Below, in pieces: positions 24,201-31,489 of a stretch of 64,000 bases of DNA. How positions within the stretch are numbered: position 1 is the stretch's first letter; each line of letters opens with the position of its first letter. Location of the stretch: the NCBI GenBank assembly GCA_019635695.1, contig JAHBYZ010000001.1, forward strand, positions 282,091 to 346,090, given 5' to 3'. Both the position numbers and the translations under genes were made by a program. Below the pieces are notes generated by a model, which was not told the origin of the DNA, searched no databases, and saw only the letters and a list, made by a program, of their open reading frames with translations. Source of the stretch: Rhizobiaceae bacterium (lineage in GTDB: Bacteria > Pseudomonadota > Alphaproteobacteria > Rhizobiales > Rhizobiaceae).

Positions 24201-25721
24201 ACCGGTCTGACCGCAACGCAGATCGGCGCCATGAGCGAGGACCAGATCGGCGCGCTGACGGCGACGCAGATCGGCGCGATGAGCGCCACGCAGATGGGTG
24301 CGTTCGACGCTGATGCGGTCGCCGGCTTCACCGAGGATGCGATCGCAGCGATCGCCACCAAGGCGATCTCCGGCCTGTCCACCGATGCCATCGCCGGTCT
24401 CTCCGAGGATCAGCTCGGCGCGCTGACCACCGGCCAGATCGCGGCATTGAGCAACACGCAGATTGCCGCCTTTACCACGGACCAGGTCGCGGCGCTGACC
24501 GAGGACCAGATCGGTGCGATCACGTCCAAGCAGATCGCGGCGCTCACCACCGACCAGATCGGCGCCCTGACTGAGGATCAGGTGAGCGCGCTGAGTGCGT
24601 CGCAGGTCACCGGCCTCACCGCGACCCAGATCGGCGCGATGACCGAGGACCAGATCGGCGCGCTGACCGAGACGCAGGTTGGCGCGCTGAGCGCGGTGCA
24701 GATTGGCGCGATCGACGCTGATGCCATAGCCGGCTTCTCCGAGGATCTTATCGCCGCGATCAGCACCAAGGCCATCAGCGGTCTCGCTGACCAGACGGTT
24801 CGCGACCTGAGCGAAGATCAGGTCGGCGCCCTCACGACGGGTCAGATCGCGGCCATGAAGGTGTCGCAGGTGGCGCAGTTCACCGCCGCGCAGATCGGGG
24901 CGCTGAGCACCGATCAGGTAGCGGCGCTGAGCAACACGCAGGTCGCCGGCATGGGTGGCGATCAGATTGCATCGTTCAGCGAGGACCAGATCGCGGCACT
25001 GACGGTCAAGGCGGTTACCGGGCTAACGACGCACCACATCGAGAGCATGTCGACCGACCAGATCGGTGCGCTGACGACCACGCAGGTGGCCGCGTTGAGC
25101 ACGGCTCAGGTTGGGGCGATCGACGCTGACCTCGTCGCCGGCTTCACCGAGGACCAGATTGCCGCGCTGAGCAGCAAGGGTATTGCGGGTCTTTCGACCG
25201 ACAGCATCGCCGCCCTGAGCACCGACCAGCTTGGCGCGCTGACCACCGGCCAGATCGCGGCGCTCACCGTGACCCAGGTGGCGGCCTTTACCGAAGACCA
25301 GATCGGTGGCCTGACCGAGGGTCAGTTCGGCGCGCTGACGACGAAGCAGGTCGCCGGCCTGACGTCGGACCAGATCGCGGCGGTCACGCTCGACCAGATC
25401 GGTGCCATGTCGAACGCTCAGGTCGGCGCGCTGACGGCTGACCAGATCGATGCGATGAGCGCCGACCAGATCGAGGCCTTCAGCGATACCCAGACGGCGG
25501 CGCTGAGCTCGGCCCAGATTGCCGCCATGACGATGGAAGACCTCGAGGCGTTCTCCGAAGAGGACATCGCCGCGATCAACACCAAGGCCATATCCGGCCT
25601 GTCCGCCGATGACATTGCGGGCCTGAGCGGCGACCAGGTGCAGGCCTTCACCACCACGCAGATTCAGGCGATGAGCGACACCCAGGTCGCCGCGATCATC
25701 GCCGCCTACCAGGCGGTGTGA
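21234..25721 (+). CDS. Giant octapeptide-repeat protein (186 tandem octads), function unknown
   Basis: This 1495-residue protein is made of one eight-residue repeat from Met to stop: 186 octads with no insertion or deletion, then a tail IAAYQAV. Consensus is [ST]-[TEA]-[DTK]-Q-[IV]-[GA]-A-[LMF]. I chose the ATG at 21234 because GAAGG lies 8 nt upstream and its first residues MTSIVSSL already form octad 0; a GTG at 21186 would add 16 non-repeat residues. There is no signal peptide, no membrane segment, no Cys or Trp, and few basic residues, so the product is acidic. The Ser/Thr-x-x-Gln pattern resembles helix N-capping and recalls the start of TAL-effector repeats (LTxxQVVAIA), but no second helix follows. 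It is monocistronic, with its own terminator. I do not recognise a function; scaffold, surface or secreted roles are open. Confidence 0.9.
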   Translation: MTSIVSSLSVNQIRSMSTATIAALNAEDVEAMTTAQVGALSANQIAALDTEDFEAMSDDQLGALSSNAMKGLTVDQLAALDASKMEAFSKAQIAALSASQTDALSTDQIEALDADHISGMSAAQLGTIDADEIATFTAEEVGAINAKAFAALSTDAIAALSTDQLAEVTTAQVAAMTTDQVAALTTDQIAELSTDQVSAMTAKQVAALTEDQIGALTTDQIGALSAKTVAGLTADQVGALSAEQLGALSPSQIAGMSATQMAAISADNVAELSEDQVAAISTKAIGGLTTDAVAALTTDQIGALTAGQVTALKATQVAALTEDQIGALTTAQVGGLGAAQVAAMSTDQVAALTEDQVGALSTKAVAGLTAGQIGAMSTDQVAAFTTTQVAALSATQLGALTEDHVAALTEDQIGALSTKAIGGLTTDQIGALTTDQIGALSNAQVGALKATQVAALSEDQIGALTTGQVGAMSSAQVSALTADQVGALTEDQVGAFSTKAVAGLGATQIGALSEDQVAALTTTQVGALSSAQVALLSEDQVGALGEDQVAAISTKAIAGLTTAQIGALSEDQVGAMTNAQIGAMSATQLGAISADAVAGFSTATIAAINSKSISGLSTDVIAALTEDQVGALTVGQMAALTTDQIGAFTEDQIGALSNAQVGALRTNQIAALTTDQIGAMTTGQIGALAAKTIAGMTTTQIGALTTDHIGALSNSQVAALTAAHIGALSEDQLGALTTGQVGAMSATQIGALDADAVAALADGAIGAINAKAIGSLSTTAFAALTTDQIGELTTAQVAGLKTTQIAVMTEDQIGALTTDQVGAMSGAQVAAFTTDQVEALTADHIGALSSKGVSGLTAAQIDAMSADQIEAFTETQMAAMSATQVGALDATDIESFTEAEIAAIATKTISALSTDTIAALSTDQVGALTTGQIAALTLTQVAALTEDQIGALSEDQMGALTSKQIAAFTTDQIGALTEDQVGALTASQVTGLTATQIGAMSEDQIGALTATQIGAMSATQMGAFDADAVAGFTEDAIAAIATKAISGLSTDAIAGLSEDQLGALTTGQIAALSNTQIAAFTTDQVAALTEDQIGAITSKQIAALTTDQIGALTEDQVSALSASQVTGLTATQIGAMTEDQIGALTETQVGALSAVQIGAIDADAIAGFSEDLIAAISTKAISGLADQTVRDLSEDQVGALTTGQIAAMKVSQVAQFTAAQIGALSTDQVAALSNTQVAGMGGDQIASFSEDQIAALTVKAVTGLTTHHIESMSTDQIGALTTTQVAALSTAQVGAIDADLVAGFTEDQIAALSSKGIAGLSTDSIAALSTDQLGALTTGQIAALTVTQVAAFTEDQIGGLTEGQFGALTTKQVAGLTSDQIAAVTLDQIGAMSNAQVGALTADQIDAMSADQIEAFSDTQTAALSSAQIAAMTMEDLEAFSEEDIAAINTKAISGLSADDIAGLSGDQVQAFTTTQIQAMSDTQVAAIIAAYQAV
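21666..23297 (+). repeat. 17-octad super-repeat, register A (four 408-bp units)
   Basis: Lys octads of the type x-x-Lys-x-[IVF]-x-x-[LM] start at 21666, 22074, 22482, 22890 and 23298, each 408 bp apart. They carry NAKAFAAL, STKAIGGL, STKAIGGL, STKAIAGL and AAKTIAGM. Each unit is 17 octads, or 136 residues. Most of these octads lack the usual Gln at position 4. Confidence 0.85.
23538..25577 (+). repeat. 17-octad super-repeat, register B (five 408-bp units)
   Basis: Lys octads start at 23538, 23946, 24354, 24762, 25170 and 25578, each 408 bp apart. Two octads before each comes an acidic landmark (DADAVAAL, DATDIESF, DADAVAGF, DADAIAGF, DADLVAGF, TMEDLEAF), and the octad after each is of STDAIAAL type in most units. 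Register B is shifted 10 octads (240 bp) from register A. Confidence 0.88.
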
Positions 25722-25757
25722 CGATAGAAGGCGCGGCAGCGGCCGCGCCACGAACCG

Positions 25758-25797
25758 AAACGGCGGGCGCCCGGCTGGGCGCCCGCCGTTTCCGTTT
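25758..25797 (+). terminator. Strong intrinsic terminator after the octad-repeat gene
   Basis: A perfect 15-bp stem, AAACGGCGGGCGCCC and its complement, with a GGCT loop is followed by CCGTTTT. It lies 36 nt after the stop. The AAA at the other foot means it may also end the convergent TRAP operon transcript. Confidence 0.85.
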
Positions 25798-25823
25798 TGG
25801 ATCCGTGCAGCCCGCCGCTGCGG

Positions 25824-27104
25824 CTATTGGATCAGCCCCGCCTGCCGCGGCAGCCAAAGCGTCAGTTCGGGGATGAAGGTGACCGCCGCAAGCGCCAGCA
25901 GCAGCGGTACCAGCCAGGGCAGGATGGCCACGGTGGTTCGTTCAACCGACAGCCCGGATATTCGCGCCAGCACGAACAGCACCATGCCGAGCGGCGGGTG
26001 CAGCAGCCCGACCATCAGGTTGAGGGTCATCAGCACTCCGAAATGCACCGGATCGATGCCCACCTTGGCGAGGATGGGCATGAGAACGGGGACGAGGATG
26101 CTGATCGAGGCGACCGGCTCCAGAAAACACCCGATTACGAGCAGCAGCAGGTTGATGAGGATCAGGATGATCCACGGGTTCGTGGTGATCGACAGCAGGC
26201 CTTCCGCGGCCGCTTCGGTGAGCCGCGTGGTTGTCAGCACCCAGCCGAACAGCGACGCGGCGGCCACGATGAGCAGCACCGCCGCAGTCGTCTCGATGGT
26301 GTCGAGCGTGACCTTGTAGAGGCGTTTCCACGACAGCGAGCGGTAGAGAAGCAGGCCGAGCATGAGCGCCCAGGCGCAGGCCGCGACCGCGGCTTCCGTC
26401 GGCGTGAACCAGCCAAAGGTCATGCCGCCGATGATGATGATGGGCGTCATCAGTGCCGGCAATGCGGCGACCAGCGTCTGGCCGAGCACGCGCAGCCTGA
26501 ACACCTGGTCGCGGCCCAGCCCGTGCCGGCGCGCATACCACCAGACGTAGAACATCATCAGCACCGTCATCACGATGCCGGGCAAGACGCCGCCGAGAAA
26601 CAGCGCGCCGATCGAAACGTTTGCCATCATGCCGTAGATCACGAAGGGCAGGGACGGCGGAAATATCGGCCCGAGCGTCGAGGAGGCGGCGGTGACGCCG
26701 ACGGCGAATTCGGTCGAGTAGCCATGGTCGCGCATCGCCTTGATCTCGATGGTGCCCAGCCCCGCGGCGTCGGCGATGGCCGTGCCGGACATGCCGGCGA
26801 AGATGACCGAGCCGACGATGTTGACCTGCCCAAGGCCGCCGCGCATCCAGCCGACCACCGCGACCGCGAAGTCGTAGATGCGGTTGGTGATGCCGGCGGA
26901 GTTCATCAGGTTGCCGGCGAAGATGAAGAAGGGGACAGCCAGCAGCGGGAACGAGTCGATGCCGCCCGCCATGCGGTGCAGCACCACGAAGTCGGGTATG
27001 TGGGCGATGAAGTGCGTGTAGACCAGCGCCGACCCGGCCAGCGCGATGAAGACAGGGATGCCGGCGAGCAGCACGATGATGAAGATGAACAGCACTATGA
27101 CCAT
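25824..27104 (-). CDS. dctM: TRAP transporter large permease (DctM)
   Basis: This 426-residue inner-membrane protein has about a dozen hydrophobic helices and family landmarks such as PFFIFAGNLMNSAGIT, GSVIFAGMSGTAIADAAGLGTIEIKAM and the P-x-x-P-rich TLGPIFPPSLPFVIYG. It forms the ion-driven channel of a tripartite ATP-independent transporter. It starts 10 nt after dctQ. Substrate is probably an organic acid but is not readable from the permease. Confidence 0.93.
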   Translation of the reverse strand: MVIVLFIFIIVLLAGIPVFIALAGSALVYTHFIAHIPDFVVLHRMAGGIDSFPLLAVPFFIFAGNLMNSAGITNRIYDFAVAVVGWMRGGLGQVNIVGSVIFAGMSGTAIADAAGLGTIEIKAMRDHGYSTEFAVGVTAASSTLGPIFPPSLPFVIYGMMANVSIGALFLGGVLPGIVMTVLMMFYVWWYARRHGLGRDQVFRLRVLGQTLVAALPALMTPIIIIGGMTFGWFTPTEAAVAACAWALMLGLLLYRSLSWKRLYKVTLDTIETTAAVLLIVAAASLFGWVLTTTRLTEAAAEGLLSITTNPWIILILINLLLLVIGCFLEPVASISILVPVLMPILAKVGIDPVHFGVLMTLNLMVGLLHPPLGMVLFVLARISGLSVERTTVAILPWLVPLLLALAAVTFIPELTLWLPRQAGLIQ

Positions 27105-27114
27105 GGCGGGGTCC

Positions 27115-27666
27115 TCACTCGGCCGGGGCCTGCGGGCGGCGGAAGCCCGTGCGGGCGGCGCGCCAGAAGACCTGCGCCTGCCGGATGGTCATCAGGAAAC
27201 AGCCGATGGCGATGCCGCCGTAGACGAGCGACATCGGCCAGTCGACCACGGTCATGTAGAGCTTGTGCATACGCTCAGTGATGAGCACCGAGAACCAGGC
27301 GAGCAGCGCGATGAACAGCAGCTTGGCCGCTTCGGCAAGGCCTACGACGATGCGCCGTGCCGGCCCGTCCCGCATCATGTTGGCGACGAGTTCGACCGAG
27401 ATGTTGGTGTTGCGGCGCACCACCATCGCACCGCCGACGAAGACCAGCACCATCAGCAGGTAGCGCGCGATCTCTTCGGTCCAGGCGAGGCTGTCGTTCA
27501 GCACGTAGCGGGTGAAGAACTGCAGGAAGACGATCCCCGCGAGCCCCCAGAAGACGGCGATGGACAGCCAGTCTTCGATGTGGCGCTCGACGGTCACGTC
27601 CTCGTCGGTGGCCACGATCAGATGCACGTCGTCGGGCGGCTGCTGGCGCTCGGTGGCCTCGGGCAT
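27115..27666 (-). CDS. dctQ: TRAP transporter small permease (DctQ)
   Basis: A 183-residue protein with four membrane helices and the DctQ motif YVLNDSLAWTEEIARYLLMVLVFVGGAMVVRR. It joins DctM to form the membrane part of the transporter. I chose the ATG at 27666, as AGGAG lies just upstream on the minus strand; an ORF extension of 18 residues is unlike the family. Confidence 0.92.
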   Translation of the reverse strand: MPEATERQQPPDDVHLIVATDEDVTVERHIEDWLSIAVFWGLAGIVFLQFFTRYVLNDSLAWTEEIARYLLMVLVFVGGAMVVRRNTNISVELVANMMRDGPARRIVVGLAEAAKLLFIALLAWFSVLITERMHKLYMTVVDWPMSLVYGGIAIGCFLMTIRQAQVFWRAARTGFRRPQAPAE

Positions 27667-27707
27667 CGCTTGTTCTCCTGCGGAATCAGTACTGGCGCCT
27701 GAACGCG

Positions 27708-27735
27708 GCGGATGCCGCATTCGCGCGGCATCCGC
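27708..27735 (-). repeat. Intercistronic hairpin between dctP and dctQ
   Basis: Eleven-base arms, GCGGATGCCGC and its complement, flank an ATTCGC loop in the 94-nt gap after dctP. No T-run follows. Hairpins here often raise the level of the binding-protein transcript over the permease transcripts, which is an inference for this case. Confidence 0.6.
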
Positions 27736-27760
27736 GGCACTTCAGGCCGGACGGGAGGGG

Positions 27761-28756
27761 TCAGCTCGCCGGGGCGAGCGCCTGGAGCGCGTCGTATTCG
27801 GCCCGCGACCAGCCGGCGCCCGACTCCGGATCGTTGTGCAGCGGCAACGCCGCGGCGCGGAACGCCTCGCGGTCGGGTTCCACAACGGTCTTGCCGAGCT
27901 TGCGGAACTCGTCGGCGAGCACCTGCTCCTTGTCGCGGATGGCGGTCGACGCGCGCACCGACGCCTCCCACAGGACTTCCGAGAACGTCTTCTTCTCGGC
28001 GTCGTCGAGCCCGCTCCACACGTGGCCGCCGACGATGGACAGCAGCGACTCCGTGATGTGGCCGGTCAGGCAGATGTGACTCTGCACCTCGTAGAATTTC
28101 TTGGCCATGATCGTCGGCAGCGGGTTTTCCTGCCCGTCCACCGTGCCCTGCTGGAGCGCCAGGTAGACCTCGGCGAAGGCGATCGGCGTGGCGTTGGCGC
28201 CGACCGATTTGGTGAACATCAGGAACAGCGGCGCCGGCGGTACGCGCAGCTTCATGCCGCGCATGTCCTCGGGCTTGTTGATGGCCCGGTTGGCGGTCAC
28301 GTGGCGCGATCCGTAATAGGTGAGCGCGTTGACCTTGTGGCTGGTCGCGGACTCGTAGCCGGCCGCGATCTGCGGGAACAGCGGCGAGTCGCGATAGGCC
28401 TGCCAGTGCTCATAGTTCTTCAGCACGTAGGGCGCGTTGGTGATGGCGATCGGCTTGTGGGTCGCGCCGGCGAAGGCGACACCGGTGTAGATGAGATCCA
28501 CGGTGCCGAGCGCCAGGCCTTCGTTGATCTGGTTCTCGTTGCCGAGCTGCGAGGCCGGGAACACGTCGATCTCGTATTTCCCGCCGGTGCGCTTGGCGAT
28601 CTCGCCCGCGGCCCAGACGGCCTCGGTGTGGTAGGGCTCGGCGGTCTCGTAGACATGCGCCCATTTGAGCTTCCGGGCCTGCGCCCTCAGCGGCGTGGCG
28701 GCGAAGGCGGCAAGGCCCGCGCCGGCGATCAGCACATTGCGTCGATTGATTGTCAT
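27761..28756 (-). CDS. dctP: TRAP transporter substrate-binding protein (DctP), Tat-type signal
   Basis: A 331-residue periplasmic solute receptor. The N-terminus, MTINRRNVLIAGAGLAAFA, is a twin-arginine signal with likely cleavage after AQA. Family landmarks include GELALGT-like EGLALGTVDLIYTG, the ligand Arg region MRGMKLRVPPAPLF, and EVYLALQQGTVDGQENPLPTI. GGAGG precedes the ATG at 28756. It is the first gene of the dctPQM operon, downstream of the GntR gene on the same strand. Confidence 0.93.
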   Translation of the reverse strand: MTINRRNVLIAGAGLAAFAATPLRAQARKLKWAHVYETAEPYHTEAVWAAGEIAKRTGGKYEIDVFPASQLGNENQINEGLALGTVDLIYTGVAFAGATHKPIAITNAPYVLKNYEHWQAYRDSPLFPQIAAGYESATSHKVNALTYYGSRHVTANRAINKPEDMRGMKLRVPPAPLFLMFTKSVGANATPIAFAEVYLALQQGTVDGQENPLPTIMAKKFYEVQSHICLTGHITESLLSIVGGHVWSGLDDAEKKTFSEVLWEASVRASTAIRDKEQVLADEFRKLGKTVVEPDREAFRAAALPLHNDPESGAGWSRAEYDALQALAPAS

Positions 28757-28841
28757 GGCGTTTCCTCCCTTGGAACACGACAAATCCGGACGGTGAAGCC
28801 GTCCCTTCCCGCCGCGCCCCTCCTGAGCGCCGCGGAATTCC

Positions 28842-29570
28842 TCACCTGCGCGCGTCGACGCGCGAAAGATCCTCCTCGAAGAAATCGGGGCTGAAGCGGG
28901 CGACGTCGTCCATGCCGAAGCGCAGCCCGTCTATATGCAGGCCCATCGCCTGCGCGGCCGCGTCGGCGTCGCGCCTTCGCACGGCTTCCAGGACAGCCGT
29001 ATGTTCAGCCACCACCCGCGCCATCCGTCCCTCCAGCGGCAAGGTCAGTCGGCGGAAGCGGTCGACCTGAAGCTTCACCTGCTTGACCACCGTCCAGACG
29101 CCGGGGAAGCGCCCGGCGGCGGCGACGGCCTCGTGAAACGCTTCGTCGGCGCGGTGGAAGCGCTCGCGGTCGCCGCCGTCGGCGAACTCGCCCATCCGCG
29201 CGATGATCGCGTCGAGCTCGATGATCTGGCTTTTCGACGCATGCTGAACCGCCGCCCGCACCGCCATCTGCTCCAGCGCGCAGCGAATGGCGATCGCCTC
29301 GGGCAGGGCGGCGAGCGGGATGCGCGACACGTAGGTGCCCGACTTTGAAACGACATCGACCAGCCCCTCATCGGCCAGGCGCAGGATCGCCTCGCGCACC
29401 GGCGTCCTGCTGACGCCGTTCTGCGCCGCCAGTTCCTTCTCGTTGAGCTGTGAGCCCGGCTCGCGCCGCAGCGACAGGATCTCGTCGCGCAGGATCGAAT
29501 GAACCAGCGTCGCCGCCGTGAGCGTTCGCGATCGTTCCTTTGCGGTGTCCGGAAGGGTGGTCATGCCCAT
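28842..29570 (-). CDS. GntR/FadR-family (FCD) transcriptional regulator
   Basis: A 242-residue regulator. The N-terminal winged helix (SILRDEILSLRREPGSQLNEKELAAQNGVSRTPVREAILRL) is followed by an all-helical FCD ligand domain with metal-ligand-like Asp/His positions (FHRADEAFHEAV, AEHTAVLEAV). It lies 85 nt upstream of dctP on the same strand and most likely controls the transporter operon in response to its substrate. Palindromes sit directly before its start. Confidence 0.9.
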   Translation of the reverse strand: MGMTTLPDTAKERSRTLTAATLVHSILRDEILSLRREPGSQLNEKELAAQNGVSRTPVREAILRLADEGLVDVVSKSGTYVSRIPLAALPEAIAIRCALEQMAVRAAVQHASKSQIIELDAIIARMGEFADGGDRERFHRADEAFHEAVAAAGRFPGVWTVVKQVKLQVDRFRRLTLPLEGRMARVVAEHTAVLEAVRRRDADAAAQAMGLHIDGLRFGMDDVARFSPDFFEEDLSRVDARR

Positions 29571-29601
29571 CTCATATGAGTCATATACCTAATATATATG
29601 A
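29571..29601. promoter_or_regulatory. Palindromic operator candidates before the GntR gene
   Basis: Two abutting palindromes lie just upstream of the GntR start: CTCATATGAG (29571-29580) and TCATATA-N7-TATATGA (29581-29601). Their AT-rich sequence and position suggest autoregulation by the GntR protein. Confidence 0.5.
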
Positions 29602-29834
29602 TGCGTGCGACTGTCCAGCGTGCCGCGAACGGGACGAAAGTCGCCGCACACGACGCGGCGCGTTTGACACCCTCGGATCCACGTCGCGTATGTTGGCGTT
29701 GTTGCAGCGGATGGAGCCGGCGTGGATTGCGACCGGGATGGCGCGGCGCAAAGCAACTATCTGCGCTTCTTTCGCGAAACGGTGCGGGAGCTATTTCGGG
29801 GAAACCGCGAAGGGCCGGGAACCCTTGGAAAGAC

Positions 29835-29911
29835 TGGTCGGAGTGGCAGGATTTGAACCTGCGACCCCATCGTCCCGAACGATGTGCGCTACCAGGCTGC
29901 GCTACACTCCG
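29835..29911 (-). tRNA. tRNA-Pro (anticodon CGG)
   Basis: On the minus strand, the 7-bp acceptor stem CGGAGTG/CACTCCG encloses normal D, anticodon and T arms. The T loop reads GGTTCAAATCC. The anticodon loop TTCGGGA gives anticodon CGG. Discriminator A and the CCA end are encoded. Genes of this type are often integration targets, but I see no integrase or repeated attachment core here. Confidence 0.96.
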
Positions 29912-30008
29912 ATACCAGACAGGCGGCGCTTATAGCGTCGGCTTGTGGCAGCCGCAAGCGTCCATCGACGCCAAAATGGTAAGCCGCGACAAAGCGTTCA
30001 AGACCGGC

Positions 30009-31475
30009 TCAATAGGGACTCTGCACGCTGCCGGTCTCGACGTACACCGATTTCACCTGACTGTAGTGGCGCAGGGCGTCGAGTGCGTTCTCGCGGCCTA
30101 TGCCCGAGGCCTTGAAGCCGCCGAAAGGCAGCTCGACCGGCGTGAGATTGTATGTGTTGATCCAGCATGTGCCGGCCTTGATCGCGCCGATAACGCGGTG
30201 AGCGCGCGCGATGTCCTTCGTGAACACGCCGGCCGACAGGCCGAACTCAGTGTCGTTGGCGCGCGCGACCACCTCGTCCTCGCCGTCGAAGGACAGCACG
30301 CTCATCACCGGGCCGAATATCTCCTCGCGCGCGATGGTCATGGCGTCGGTGACGTCGGAAAAGACCGTCGGTTCCACGAAGAACCCGCTTTCCAGCCCTT
30401 GCAGGCGCGGCACACCGCCGCCGGCGAGCAGCGTCGCGCCTTCCTTGCGGCCGGTTTCGATATAGCCGAGCACCGTGTCGTGCTGCGCCCTGGAGATCAA
30501 CGGCCCCATCTGGGCGTCGTCGTCCAGCGGGTCGCCGAGGCGGATCTTCTTGGTGCGCTCGACAAGACGGTCGAGGAAGCGGTCGCGGATGCCTTTCTGG
30601 ATGAAGACTCGGGTGCCGTTGGAGCAGACCTGCCCGGCCGAGTAGAAATTGCCGAGCATGGCGCCGGAAACGGCGTCCTCGACGTCGGCATCGTCGAACA
30701 CGATCAGCGGCGACTTGCCGCCAAGCTCCATTGTGGCGTGCTTCATCAGCGAGCCGGCCAGCCCCATGACCTTCCTGCCGGTCGGCACCGAGCCGGTGAG
30801 CGACACCTTGGCCACGTCCGGATGCGAAACCAGCGCCGCGCCCGCCTCGCGCGTGCCCTGCACGACGTTGAACAGCCCGGCCGGCAGCCCGGCCTCGGCA
30901 TAGATCTCGGCCAGCGCCAGCGCCGACAGCGGCGTGTTTTCCGATGGCTTGAAGATGAAGGCATTGCCCATGGCGAGCGCCGGTGCCGACTTCCAGCCGG
31001 CGACCTGGATCGGGTAGTTCCACGCGCCGATGCCGACGCACACGCCGAGCGCCTCGCGCCGCGTGTAACCGAACGAGCCGCCGCCGAGCTCGACATGCTC
31101 GCCGTTGAAGGCGGCGACTGCGCCGGCGAAATATTCGAGGCAGTCGGCGGCCGACGCCGCATCGGCGACGCGCGTCTCCTGGATCGGCTTGCCGGTGTCC
31201 AGCGTCTCCAGCCGCGACAGCTCCTCGTTGCGGGCGCGCAGAAGGTCGGACGCCTTGCGCAGGATACGCCCGCGCTCGACCGGCTTCAGCCGCGCCCAGC
31301 CCGGCTGCGCATCGCGCGCTGCCTCCACCGCCTGCGCCACTATCGCCGGCGTCGCCGCGTGCACGCGGGCGATGAGCTCGCCGGTGGCGGGATAGATCAC
31401 GTCGATCGGCTCGCCGGCATCGTCCTCGACGAAGCGGCCGGCGATGAAGTGCGAGGCTTTGGGCTGGGCTTTCAT
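30009..31475 (-). CDS. betB: Betaine aldehyde dehydrogenase
   Basis: This 488-residue NAD(P)-dependent aldehyde dehydrogenase makes glycine betaine from betaine aldehyde. Asn153 (AWNYP), Glu250 (MELGGKSP) and catalytic Cys284 ([11 protein letters not shown]) are all present, and [11 protein letters not shown] is typical of BetB. It starts 14 nt after betA and closes the operon. Confidence 0.94.
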   Translation of the reverse strand: MKAQPKASHFIAGRFVEDDAGEPIDVIYPATGELIARVHAATPAIVAQAVEAARDAQPGWARLKPVERGRILRKASDLLRARNEELSRLETLDTGKPIQETRVADAASAADCLEYFAGAVAAFNGEHVELGGGSFGYTRREALGVCVGIGAWNYPIQVAGWKSAPALAMGNAFIFKPSENTPLSALALAEIYAEAGLPAGLFNVVQGTREAGAALVSHPDVAKVSLTGSVPTGRKVMGLAGSLMKHATMELGGKSPLIVFDDADVEDAVSGAMLGNFYSAGQVCSNGTRVFIQKGIRDRFLDRLVERTKKIRLGDPLDDDAQMGPLISRAQHDTVLGYIETGRKEGATLLAGGGVPRLQGLESGFFVEPTVFSDVTDAMTIAREEIFGPVMSVLSFDGEDEVVARANDTEFGLSAGVFTKDIARAHRVIGAIKAGTCWINTYNLTPVELPFGGFKASGIGRENALDALRHYSQVKSVYVETGSVQSPY

Positions 31476-31489
31476 GCGCTCACTTTCGC

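Larger units (their letters stand above)
21234..25697 (+). repeat. 24-bp tandem coding array, 186 units
   Basis: Every 24 bp encodes one octad; octad n starts at 21234+24n, for n from 0 to 185. Units vary at synonymous and non-synonymous sites (TEDQIGAL, TTDQIGAL, STDQVAAL, SATQIGAM and similar), yet the 24-bp register is never broken. That argues for selection on protein register rather than a fresh, unstable expansion. Confidence 0.95.

Noticed and set aside
21234..25697. CRISPR array or non-coding satellite
   Set aside because: Units are 24 bp with no spacers, all in one reading frame, with synonymous variation and a ribosome binding site. It is a coding repeat.
25797..27281. Long open frame antisense to the TRAP permease genes
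   Set aside because: His/Gln/Arg-rich low-complexity translation; the minus strand has clear DctM and DctQ membrane proteins.
29602..29834. Possible small gene between the GntR gene and tRNA-Pro
   Set aside because: Short Arg-rich frames with no good ribosome binding site. Read as upstream region only.
29835..29911. tRNA-Pro as an attachment site of an integrated element
   Set aside because: No integrase, no repeated tRNA 3' end and no phage or plasmid genes nearby.
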